A stretch of DNA of 64,000 nt, taken from contig NZ_JOCF01000027.1 of assembly GCF_000720635.1 (NCBI RefSeq), positions 1-64,000 of the forward strand, given 5' to 3'. Numbering within the stretch: position 1 is the first letter of the stretch; every line of letters begins with the position of its first letter. The position numbers and the translations under genes are program-made. Of this stretch, positions 17,754 to 24,974 are shown piece after piece. The notes beneath the pieces were generated by a model. That model had not been told where the DNA came from, did not search any database, and saw nothing but the letters and a program-made list of their open reading frames with translations. This DNA is from Streptomyces sp. NRRL WC-3742. Its GTDB lineage: Bacteria; Actinomycetota; Actinomycetes; Streptomycetales; Streptomycetaceae.

Positions 17754-19784
17754 TCAGCTGGTGGCCGCGGTCGGTGCGGGCGTCCACGGCTGGAGCTTGT
17801 TGGCCAGCCGGATCTCGTCCACGATCCGGCCGATGATGGTCGTGATACCGAAGTCCTTCGGGGTGAACACGGCGGCGACGCCAGCGGCCTTGAGGGCCTC
17901 GCCGTCCGCTGCCGGGATGATGCCACCCACGATCACCGGAACATCCTGCACCCCGGCGCGGCGCAGCCGCTTGAGCACGTCGGGCACCAGTTCGGTGTGG
18001 GCGCCGGAGAGGATGGACAGGCCCACGCAGTGCACGTCCTCCGCGACGGCGGCGGAGACGATCTGCTCGGGCGTGAGCCGGATGCCCTGGTAGACCACCT
18101 CGAACCCGGCGTCGCGGGCCCGGACGGCGATCTGCTCGGCGCCGTTGGAGTGCCCGTCCAGGCCGGGCTTGCCGACCAGCAGGCGCAGCCGGCCGGAGCC
18201 CAGCTCCTCGGCGGTGGCGGCCACGGCGGCGCGGACCTGCTCCAGCTCCCCGCCGGGCTCGGCGGCCACGGCGACCGGGGCGCCGCCCACGCCGGTGGGG
18301 GCGCGGTACTCGCCGAACACCTCGCGCAGGGCGAAGGACCACTCGCCGGTGGTGACCCCGGCGCGGGCGCAGGCGAGGGTGGCCGGCATCAGGTTGTCGC
18401 TGGTGGCGGCGACGGCCTTGAGCTGCGCCAGCGCCTCCTGGGCGGAAGCCTCGTCGCGCCCGCCGCGCCAGGCTTCCAGGGCGGCGAGGACGGACTGCTC
18501 GGAGGCCGGGTCGACGACCATGATGGCGGTGTCGAGGTCGGCCGTGAGCGGGTTCTCCTCGGTGGTGTCGAAGCAGTTCACCCCGATGATCTTGTCCTCG
18601 CCGGACTCGATCCGGGCCCGGCGCGCGGCGTGCGAGGCGACCAGGTTGGACTTGAGGTAGCCGGACTCGACGGCCGGGATGACCCCGCCCATCTCCATGA
18701 CCTTGGCGATCTCCGCCTCGGCGCCGGCCAGCAGCTCGGCGGTCTTGGTCTCGACGACCTCGGAGCCGTTGAAGAGGTCACCGTACTCCAGCAGGTCCGA
18801 CTCGAAGGCCAGGACCTGCTGGATGCGCAGCGACCACTGCTGGTCCCAGGGCCGGGGCAGGCCCAACGCCTCGTTCCAGGCGGGGAGTTGGACGGCGCGG
18901 GCGCGAGCGTCCTTGGAGAGGGTGACGGCGAGCATCTCCAGCACGATCCGCTGGACGTTGTTCTCCGGCTGCGCCTCGGTCAGGCCGAGGGAGTTGACCT
19001 GCACGCCGTAGCGGAAGCGGCGCTGCTTGGGGTCGGTGACGCCGTAGCGCTCCCGGGTCACCTTCTCCCAGAGTCGGCCGAAGGCGCGCATCTTGCACAT
19101 CTCCTCGACGAAGCGCACCCCGGCGTTGACGAAGAAGGAGATCCGGGCGACGACCTCGCCCATCCGCTCGGCGGGCACCTGGCCGGAGTCGCGCACCGCG
19201 TCGAGCACCGAGATGGCGGTGCACATCGAGTAGGCGATCTCCTGGACGGGCGTGGCCCCGGCCTCCTGCAGGTGGTAGCTGCAGATGTTGATCGGGTTCC
19301 ACTTGGGGATGTTGCCGACCGTGTAGGCGATCATGTCGGTGATCAGGCGCACCGAGGGGCCGGGCGGGAAGACGTGCGTCCCGCGCGACAGGTACTCCTT
19401 GACGATGTCGTTCTGGGTGGTGCCGGTGAGCTTGGAGACGTCGGCGCCCTGCTCCTCGGCGACCACCTGGTAGAGCGCCAGCAGCCACATGGCGGTGGCG
19501 TTGATCGTCATCGAGGTGTTGGTCTGCTCGAGCGGGATGCCGTCGAACAGGGTGCGCATGTCCCCGACGTGGCCGACCGGGACGCCGACGCGGCCGACCT
19601 CGCCGCGGGCGAGGATGTGGTCGGAGTCGTAGCCGGTCTGGGTCGGCAGGTCGAAGGCGACGGACAGGCCCGTCTGGCCCTTCGCCAGGTTCCGCCGGTA
19701 GAGCGCGTTGGAGTCGCTCGCGGTGGAGTGCCCGGCGTAGGTGCGCATCAGCCAGGGGCGGTCGCGCTTCTGAGGCTCGGTCAT
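17754..19784 (-). CDS. meaA: Ethylmalonyl-CoA mutase, adenosylcobalamin-dependent (MeaA/Ecm)
   Basis: Isomerises ethylmalonyl-CoA to methylsuccinyl-CoA using coenzyme B12. The 676-aa protein is a single-chain mutase of the MeaA type, shorter than methylmalonyl-CoA mutase MutB (about 730 aa). The N-terminal TIM barrel has FDLPTQTGYDSDH and WNPINICSYHLQEAG. The C-terminal B12 domain has the base-off motif D543-G-H545-x2-G548, the GLSILSGAH loop and VPVIVGGIIP. It lies 10 nt downstream of ccr. The cofactor is made by the cob operon elsewhere in this window. Confidence 0.94.
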   Translation of the reverse strand: MTEPQKRDRPWLMRTYAGHSTASDSNALYRRNLAKGQTGLSVAFDLPTQTGYDSDHILARGEVGRVGVPVGHVGDMRTLFDGIPLEQTNTSMTINATAMWLLALYQVVAEEQGADVSKLTGTTQNDIVKEYLSRGTHVFPPGPSVRLITDMIAYTVGNIPKWNPINICSYHLQEAGATPVQEIAYSMCTAISVLDAVRDSGQVPAERMGEVVARISFFVNAGVRFVEEMCKMRAFGRLWEKVTRERYGVTDPKQRRFRYGVQVNSLGLTEAQPENNVQRIVLEMLAVTLSKDARARAVQLPAWNEALGLPRPWDQQWSLRIQQVLAFESDLLEYGDLFNGSEVVETKTAELLAGAEAEIAKVMEMGGVIPAVESGYLKSNLVASHAARRARIESGEDKIIGVNCFDTTEENPLTADLDTAIMVVDPASEQSVLAALEAWRGGRDEASAQEALAQLKAVAATSDNLMPATLACARAGVTTGEWSFALREVFGEYRAPTGVGGAPVAVAAEPGGELEQVRAAVAATAEELGSGRLRLLVGKPGLDGHSNGAEQIAVRARDAGFEVVYQGIRLTPEQIVSAAVAEDVHCVGLSILSGAHTELVPDVLKRLRRAGVQDVPVIVGGIIPAADGEALKAAGVAAVFTPKDFGITTIIGRIVDEIRLANKLQPWTPAPTAATS

Positions 19785-19794
19785 CGGAGGCGTC

Positions 19795-21132
19795 TCACAC
19801 GTTCCGGAAGCGGTTGATGGCGTCGATGTGCTTGGCGCGGAACTCGGGGTCTGTGACGCCCAGGCCCTCCTCGGGGGCCAGGCAGAGCACGCCGACCTTG
19901 CCCTGGTGCCTGTTCCGGTGCACGTCCAGGGCGGCCTGGCCGGTCTCCTCCAGGGAGTAGACCTTGGAGACGGTCGGGTGGATCTTGCCCTTGGCGACCA
20001 GACGGTTGGCCTCGAACGCCTCGCGGTAGTTGGCGAAGTGCGAGCCGACGATCCGCTTGAGCGACATCCACAGGTACCGGTTGTCGTACTGGTGCATGTA
20101 GCCGGAGGTGGAGGCGCAGGTGACGATGGTGCCGCCCTTGCGGGTGACGTACACCGAGGCGCCGAAGGTCTCGCGGCCCGGGTGCTCGAAGACGATGTCC
20201 ACGTCCTCGCCGCCGGTGAACTCGCGGATCCTGGAGCCCAGGCGCTTCCACTCGCGCGGGTCCTGGTTGTTCTCGTCCTTCCAGAACCGGTAGCCCTCGG
20301 CGGAGCGGTCGATGATCGCCTCGGCGCCCATGGCCCGGCAGATCTCGGCCTTCTCGGGGCTGGAGACCACGCAGATCGGGGTGGCGCCGCCGGCCAGCGC
20401 GTACTGGGTGGCGTACGAGCCGAGGCCCCCGCTGGCGCCCCAGATGAGCACGTTGTCGCCCTGCTTCATGCCCGCGCCGTTGCGCGAGACCAGCTGGCGG
20501 TACGCGGTGGAGTTGACCAGGCCCGGGGAGGCGGCCTCCTCCCAGGTGAGGTGCTTCGGCTTGGGCATCAGCTGGTTGGTCTTGACCAGGGCGATCTGGG
20601 CCAGGCCGCCGAAGTTGGTCTCGAAGCCCCAGATGCGCTGCTCCGGGTCCATCATCGTGTCGTTGTGGCCGTCCGAGGACTCCAGCTCGACGGAGAGGCA
20701 GTGGGCGACGACCTCGTCGCCCGGCTTCCAGGCGTTGACCCCGGCGCCGGTGCGCAGCACCACGCCCGCGAGGTCCGAGCCGAGCACGTGGTACGGCAGG
20801 TCGTGGCGCTTGGTCAGCGGCGAGAGCCGCCCGTAGCGCTCCAGGAAGCCGAAGGTGGAGACGGGCTCGAAGATCGAGCTCCAGACGGTGTTGTAGTTGA
20901 CCGCGCTGGCCATGACGGCCACCAGGGCCTCGCCCGGGCCCAGCTCGGGCAGGGCGACCTCGTCGAGGTGAAGGGACTTGCGAGGGTCCTTGTCGCGGCT
21001 GTCGAGGCCCGCGAACATCTGCTCCTCGTCCTTGTGGAGCGTGACCGCCCGGTAGGACTCGGGCAGTGCGATTGCCGCGAAGTCGGCCGACGTGGTGTCG
21101 GGGCTGAGGATCGCGTCGAGGATTTCCTGCAT
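19795..21132 (-). CDS. ccr: Crotonyl-CoA carboxylase/reductase
   Basis: Reductive carboxylation of crotonyl-CoA with NADPH and CO2 to ethylmalonyl-CoA; first dedicated step of the ethylmalonyl-CoA pathway and a source of polyketide extender units. The 445-aa medium-chain reductase has the CO2-binding residues described for Kitasatospora setae Ccr at identical numbers: N81 (AVNYNTVW), F170-E171 (GFETNFGG) and H365 (GSHFANY). The nucleotide-binding glycine motif is WGASGGLGSY (231-240). The ATG at 21132 follows GGAGGCAGCC; the longer open frame upstream is leader. First gene of the operon. Confidence 0.97.
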   Translation of the reverse strand: MQEILDAILSPDTTSADFAAIALPESYRAVTLHKDEEQMFAGLDSRDKDPRKSLHLDEVALPELGPGEALVAVMASAVNYNTVWSSIFEPVSTFGFLERYGRLSPLTKRHDLPYHVLGSDLAGVVLRTGAGVNAWKPGDEVVAHCLSVELESSDGHNDTMMDPEQRIWGFETNFGGLAQIALVKTNQLMPKPKHLTWEEAASPGLVNSTAYRQLVSRNGAGMKQGDNVLIWGASGGLGSYATQYALAGGATPICVVSSPEKAEICRAMGAEAIIDRSAEGYRFWKDENNQDPREWKRLGSRIREFTGGEDVDIVFEHPGRETFGASVYVTRKGGTIVTCASTSGYMHQYDNRYLWMSLKRIVGSHFANYREAFEANRLVAKGKIHPTVSKVYSLEETGQAALDVHRNRHQGKVGVLCLAPEEGLGVTDPEFRAKHIDAINRFRNV

Positions 21133-21351
21133 GGCTGCCTCCGAAGGCGTACCTGTGTGAGGGCACAGGGCGTCTGGGGGAGCCGGGAGCGGACACCGGC
21201 TTCGCTGGTACGGGTGGTGGGTGGGCTGGTCAGTTCGGTGCCCGGGGTGGATCGGGCGGGGACTGGCACTGCTCCCGGGGTGTGGGAACGCCGGACGACG
21301 GCGCGCCGAGGTGGGGAGCCGCGGCGCCGCGACTGGTGGGTAACAAGCTAG

Positions 21352-21387
21352 TGGCACCCTGTGCCAGACGTAAAGACACCGGGTGTC
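21352..21387 (-). promoter_or_regulatory. ccr leader: two adjacent palindromes, candidate operator
   Basis: TGGCAC-CCT-GTGCCA (21352-21366) and GACACC-G-GGTGTC (21375-21387) lie 220-255 nt upstream of ccr, next to AT-richer DNA suited to a promoter (TAGCTT is a candidate minus-strand -10 just 3' of the first palindrome). Candidate binders are the adjacent TetR protein or another regulator. The remainder of 21133-21449 shows no gene. Confidence 0.45.
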
Positions 21388-21449
21388 ACGAATTTGGACA
21401 GCCTGGAAAGGCGGCAAAGCGGGCGTGACGCGCGTTGAGCGCGTACGCG

Positions 21450-21483
21450 AAAGGCCCGCGCCGACGGTTCGGCGCGGGCCTTT
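21450..21483 (-). terminator. Terminator after the TetR regulator gene
   Basis: Perfect 15-bp stem AAAGGCCCGCGCCGA/TCGGCGCGGGCCTTT (21450-21464 with 21469-21483) with a 4-nt loop, ending in TTT on either strand. It separates the minus-strand tetR gene from the ccr promoter. Confidence 0.88.
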
Positions 21484-21514
21484 CGTAACGCTCTGACCTG
21501 CTGTTATTCCCGGC

Positions 21515-22435
21515 TCAGGACTCCCGGGCGCCGCTCAGTGCGGCTCGGATGCTGTCCACCACCACGTCCAGCGGAGCGTCCGTCCGGGCGACTGTGATGA
21601 GCACCTCACCTTGGGGGCTGGCACTCAGTGCGCTCTCCGCCACCGCCTCCCCGGGTGCCCCATTGGCACCCGGTGCCACCACTGAACCGCGGCGTCTGGC
21701 ACCCGGTTCGCTGGCCGCCCAGAAGGTGCGCCGGATCACCTCGAAGGAGTGGTCCAGCTGCGCCTCCACGTCACCCCGGCCGCCGGCCCGCAGCCAGCGC
21801 CGCAGCACGTGGTTGTGCGCCGCGACGACCGCCGCCGCCGACACCTCGGCCAGCATCGAGTCGTCCTCGCCGCCGCGCTGCCAGCCCGAGGGGATCGGCT
21901 CGCCGGTGTCGAAGCGGCCCAGCAGGTAGCGGGTGAACAGCCGCTCGTAGCGGGCCACCACGGCGATCTCCCGCTCGCGCAGCGCCGGGACCTGACGGAT
22001 CAGCTGGTAGCGGGCCACGGACACCCCCGGGGTGGAGGCGTACATCCGCAGCACCTCCTTGATGCCCCGGCAGACCACGTCCAGCGGGTGCTCCTCCGGC
22101 TCGGCGCTGGCCAGCAGGTCCGCCACCCGGATCAGGGTGTCGTCGTGGTCGGGGAAGATCGCCTCCTCCTTCGACCGGAAGTACCGGAAGAAGGTGCGCC
22201 GGGCGACCCCGGCGGCCGCCGCGATCTGGTCGACGGTCGTCTCCTCGTACCCCTGCGTGGCGAACAGGTCCATCGCGGCCGTGGCCAGGTCCTGGCGCAT
22301 CTGCTGGCGCTGCGCGGCCGCCCTGCGGCTGCCGGGACCGCCCTCCGGGCCGGCGCCCCCGGTCGAGGGGGCCGTCCGGTCGGTGCCGCGCGGGACTGCG
22401 GGGTGCTGCGGGGTGGCTGACTGAACCCGATCCAT
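21515..22435 (-). CDS. TetR-family regulator, likely of short-chain acyl-CoA metabolism
   Basis: 306-aa repressor, longer than usual TetR proteins. The N-terminal 40 residues are Pro/Gly-rich. The HTH lies at about residues 45-95: MRQDLATAAMDLFATQGYEE, TTVDQIAAAAGVARRTFFRY and FRSKEEAI. The C-terminal ligand domain is followed by a roughly 60-residue tail. The ATG at 22435 was chosen over a much longer upstream frame that has no coding character. It is flanked by ccr and a 3-hydroxyacyl-CoA dehydrogenase. In S. avermitilis a TetR protein near ccr (AccR) controls acyl-CoA pools; orthology is plausible but unproven. Confidence 0.85.
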   Translation of the reverse strand: MDRVQSATPQHPAVPRGTDRTAPSTGGAGPEGGPGSRRAAAQRQQMRQDLATAAMDLFATQGYEETTVDQIAAAAGVARRTFFRYFRSKEEAIFPDHDDTLIRVADLLASAEPEEHPLDVVCRGIKEVLRMYASTPGVSVARYQLIRQVPALREREIAVVARYERLFTRYLLGRFDTGEPIPSGWQRGGEDDSMLAEVSAAAVVAAHNHVLRRWLRAGGRGDVEAQLDHSFEVIRRTFWAASEPGARRRGSVVAPGANGAPGEAVAESALSASPQGEVLITVARTDAPLDVVVDSIRAALSGARES

Positions 22436-22638
22436 GTCCGGAACGCTACACGGCCCCGGCTCGGCGCCCGCGGCCCTTCCCCGGCGTACCGGCGTCACCG
22501 GGCCCGTCACCGCCGGGCGCGGCCAGCGCGAGGCGACCGAGCCCGGCGCCCAGCCCGGCCCGGCGCCGTACGCCCCCGGCCCGCCCGCGGGCGCAGGGCC
22601 GCTGCCGTGCGCCCCCGGACCGCCGGCCGGTCGGCCGG

Positions 22639-24414
22639 TCACCGGCGCGCGTGGTCGCGGAAGCCGCGGCCGGTCTTGCGGCCCAGGCAGCCCGCCGCGA
22701 CCAGGTGCTCCAGCAGCGGCGCCGCGGCCAGGCCCGGCTCGCGGAACTCCTGGTGCAGCACCCGCTCGATGGCCAGCGAGACGTCCAGCCCGACGACGTC
22801 CAGCAGCTCGAAGGGGCCCATCGGGTAGCCGCAGCCCAGCTTCATCGCGGTGTCGATGTCGTCCACCGTCGCGTAGTGCTCCTGGAGCATCCGCACCGCG
22901 TCGTTCAGGTAGGGGAACAGCAGCGCGTTGACGATGAACCCGGCCCGGTCGCCGCACTCCACCGGGTGCTTGCGCACCTTCGCCGTCAGCTCCAGCACCG
23001 TCGCGGTGACCTCCGGCGCGGTCAGCACCGTGGAGACCACCTCGACCAGCTTCATCGCCGGGGCCGGGTTGAAGAAGTGCATGCCGATCACGTCCTGCGG
23101 CCGCGAGGTGGCGGTCGCGCAGCTGATCACCGGCAGCGAGGAGGTGGTGGTGGCGAGCACCGCGCCCGGGCGGACGACCTTGTCCAGGGCGGCGAACAGC
23201 TCCCGCTTCACCGCGAGGTCCTCGGCCACCGCCTCGACCACCAGGTCCACGTCGGCCAGCTGCGCGTACCCGCCGACCGGGGTGACCAGCGCCAGCGCCG
23301 CGTCCCGCTGCTCCCCGCTCATCCGGCCCCTGGTCACCGAGCGCTCCAGCGACTTCGCCAGCTGCGCCTTCGCCCGCTCGGCCTTCTCCTGGCTGCGGGC
23401 GGCCAGCAGCACCGGGTGCCCGGCCTTGGCGAACACCTCGACGATGCCGGTCGCCATCGTCCCCGAGCCGCAGACACCGACCGTACGGACGGTGCGCCCC
23501 GGCACCTTGGGCAGCGCGGGCCCGGTCGCCGCGTCCACGGCCCTGGAGGAGCCCGGCGCCTCGTAGGTGTAGAAGCCCCGGCCGGACTTGCGGCCCAGCA
23601 GCCCCGCCGAGACCAGCTGGCCGAGGATCGGCGCGGGCGCGTGCAGCCGGTCGCGCGACTGCTCGTACATCGCCTCCAGCACGGTGCGCGCGGTGTCGAT
23701 CCCGATCAGGTCGAGCAGCGCCAGCGGGCCCATCGGCAGGCCGCAGCCCAGGCGCATCGCGGCGTCGATGTCCTCGCGCGAGGCGTACCGGGACTCGTAC
23801 ATCGCGGCGGCCTGGTTCAGGTACGCGAACAGCAGGCCGTTGACCACGAACCCGGCCCGGTCGCCGGCCGCCACCGGCTCCTTGCCGAGGTCCCGGGCGA
23901 AGGCGGCGGCGTCCTCGGCGGTCTGCGGGGAGGTCAGCACCGTACGGACGACCTCGACCAGCTTCATGCTGTGCACCGGGTTGAAGAAGTGCAGGCCCAG
24001 CACCCGCTCCGGACGGGCCGTGGCCGCGGCGATGCGGGTCACCGACAGCGCGGTGGTGCCGGTGGCCAGCACCGTCTCCGGCGGGCAGATCCGGTCCAGC
24101 TCGGCGAAGAGCTCCCGCTTCAGCTCCAGCTGCTCGGGCACCTCCTCGATCACCAGGTCCGCCCCGGCGGCGGCCGTCAGCTCGTGCCCGACCTCGATCA
24201 GGGCCAGCAGCGCGGTGCGCTCCTCGGCGGTGATCCGCTCCCGCTCCACGGCGTGGGCGGTCCTCTCCTCGATCCGGGCCAGCGCCCGGGCCGCCGAGTC
24301 CTCGCCGGCCTCGATGCCGATCACCCGGCGGCCGCTCCTGGCGATCGCGACGGCGATGCCGGCGCCCATCGTGCCGAGGCCGACGACGGCCACGGTGGGG
24401 TAGGGACGCTCCAT
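22639..24414 (-). CDS. Tandem-fused 3-hydroxyacyl-CoA dehydrogenase
   Basis: 591-aa NAD-dependent dehydrogenase made of two full 3-hydroxybutyryl-CoA dehydrogenase units. Each has a Rossmann GxGxxG (VGLGTMGAGI near residue 12, CGSGTMATGI near 322), a catalytic-His strand (LGLHFFNP and IGMHFFNP), a DRAGFVVN/DRAGFIVN segment and a GRKSGRGFY/GRKTGRGFR end. Both copies look intact. The ATG at 24414 is preferred over the one 18 nt upstream because AGGAG lies 8 nt before it. It may supply crotonyl-CoA precursors for ccr or serve beta-oxidation. Confidence 0.9.
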   Translation of the reverse strand: MERPYPTVAVVGLGTMGAGIAVAIARSGRRVIGIEAGEDSAARALARIEERTAHAVERERITAEERTALLALIEVGHELTAAAGADLVIEEVPEQLELKRELFAELDRICPPETVLATGTTALSVTRIAAATARPERVLGLHFFNPVHSMKLVEVVRTVLTSPQTAEDAAAFARDLGKEPVAAGDRAGFVVNGLLFAYLNQAAAMYESRYASREDIDAAMRLGCGLPMGPLALLDLIGIDTARTVLEAMYEQSRDRLHAPAPILGQLVSAGLLGRKSGRGFYTYEAPGSSRAVDAATGPALPKVPGRTVRTVGVCGSGTMATGIVEVFAKAGHPVLLAARSQEKAERAKAQLAKSLERSVTRGRMSGEQRDAALALVTPVGGYAQLADVDLVVEAVAEDLAVKRELFAALDKVVRPGAVLATTTSSLPVISCATATSRPQDVIGMHFFNPAPAMKLVEVVSTVLTAPEVTATVLELTAKVRKHPVECGDRAGFIVNALLFPYLNDAVRMLQEHYATVDDIDTAMKLGCGYPMGPFELLDVVGLDVSLAIERVLHQEFREPGLAAAPLLEHLVAAGCLGRKTGRGFRDHARR

Positions 24415-24789
24415 GTCCTGACTCCTAGTCATGAAGGGCCCCGCGCATGCAGCGGCGGGCGGGCCGCCGCACCCGTCGACGGACAGGCGGCGGCCGCCGC
24501 CGGAGGAGGGTCCACGCGCGGGGGGCTTGGGGAGGTGACGGGTTCCGGCGACACCGGCCGCGGCCGGTCCGCTCCGGCCGAACTGCGGGTGTGCCGTGGT
24601 GCTGCAGGTGCTCAGGCGCTCGGAGGTGAAGGAAGCGACGCTGAAAGCTGAAGCTGAAAGGGGAGTGCACCCGGCCCCGCCGCGGATCGCGGCACCGGCC
24701 GGTGAAGGCACCGTGCGAACGCCGAAAGGACACGGCGCCGCGGAACCCGCCGGTGCGGCTCCCGAAGCCCGGCGGTGATGCGTGCGGCC

Positions 24790-24818
24790 ACCATAGCGAA
24801 GCTACCGGCCAGTAGGAA
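24790..24818 (-). promoter_or_regulatory. Promoter with operator-like palindrome for the 3-hydroxyacyl-CoA dehydrogenase
   Basis: On the minus strand TTCCTA (24818-24813) and TATGGT (24795-24790) are spaced by 17 bp. The spacer overlaps the near-palindrome CTACCGGCCAGTAG (24802-24815; 12 of 14 positions symmetric), which is TetR/FadR-operator-like in size and placement. Confidence 0.45.
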
Positions 24819-24861
24819 GAGGGCGGGAGAAAACCGTTCGGGTCCGACGGCACCCGTTCGC

Positions 24862-24867
24862 TAGGGT
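24862..24867 (+). promoter_or_regulatory. Candidate -10 element for the RING-domain gene
   Basis: TAGGGT at 24862-24867 follows two copies of CCGTTCG (24834-24840 and 24853-24859). It would give a leader of about 100 nt before GTG 24975. The -35 is not clear. Confidence 0.3.
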
Positions 24868-24974
24868 GATCGACGCGGGGGCGGCTCCGCGGCGTGCTTC
24901 CTTCTCTCATCTCTCTTATGAATCGAGTGCGCCCACTCTCCGCCCCCGCTTCGTCGTATCCACCCGGGGGAGCA

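Larger units (their letters stand above)
24415..24974. other. 560-bp divergent intergenic region
   Basis: No gene is supported here. 24640-24660 has a short GCTGAA repeat (GCTGAAAGCTGAAGCTGAAA). Promoter elements for both flanking genes lie in 24790-24870 and are listed separately. The stretch 24430-24780 would be an unusually long 5' leader for the dehydrogenase; I see no known riboswitch in it. Confidence 0.5.

Noticed and set aside
21133..21417. N-terminal extension of Ccr in frame to 21417
   Set aside because: Low-complexity Pro/Arg sequence, includes the promoter region, and the start at 21132 has a ribosome site and the length of characterised Ccr.
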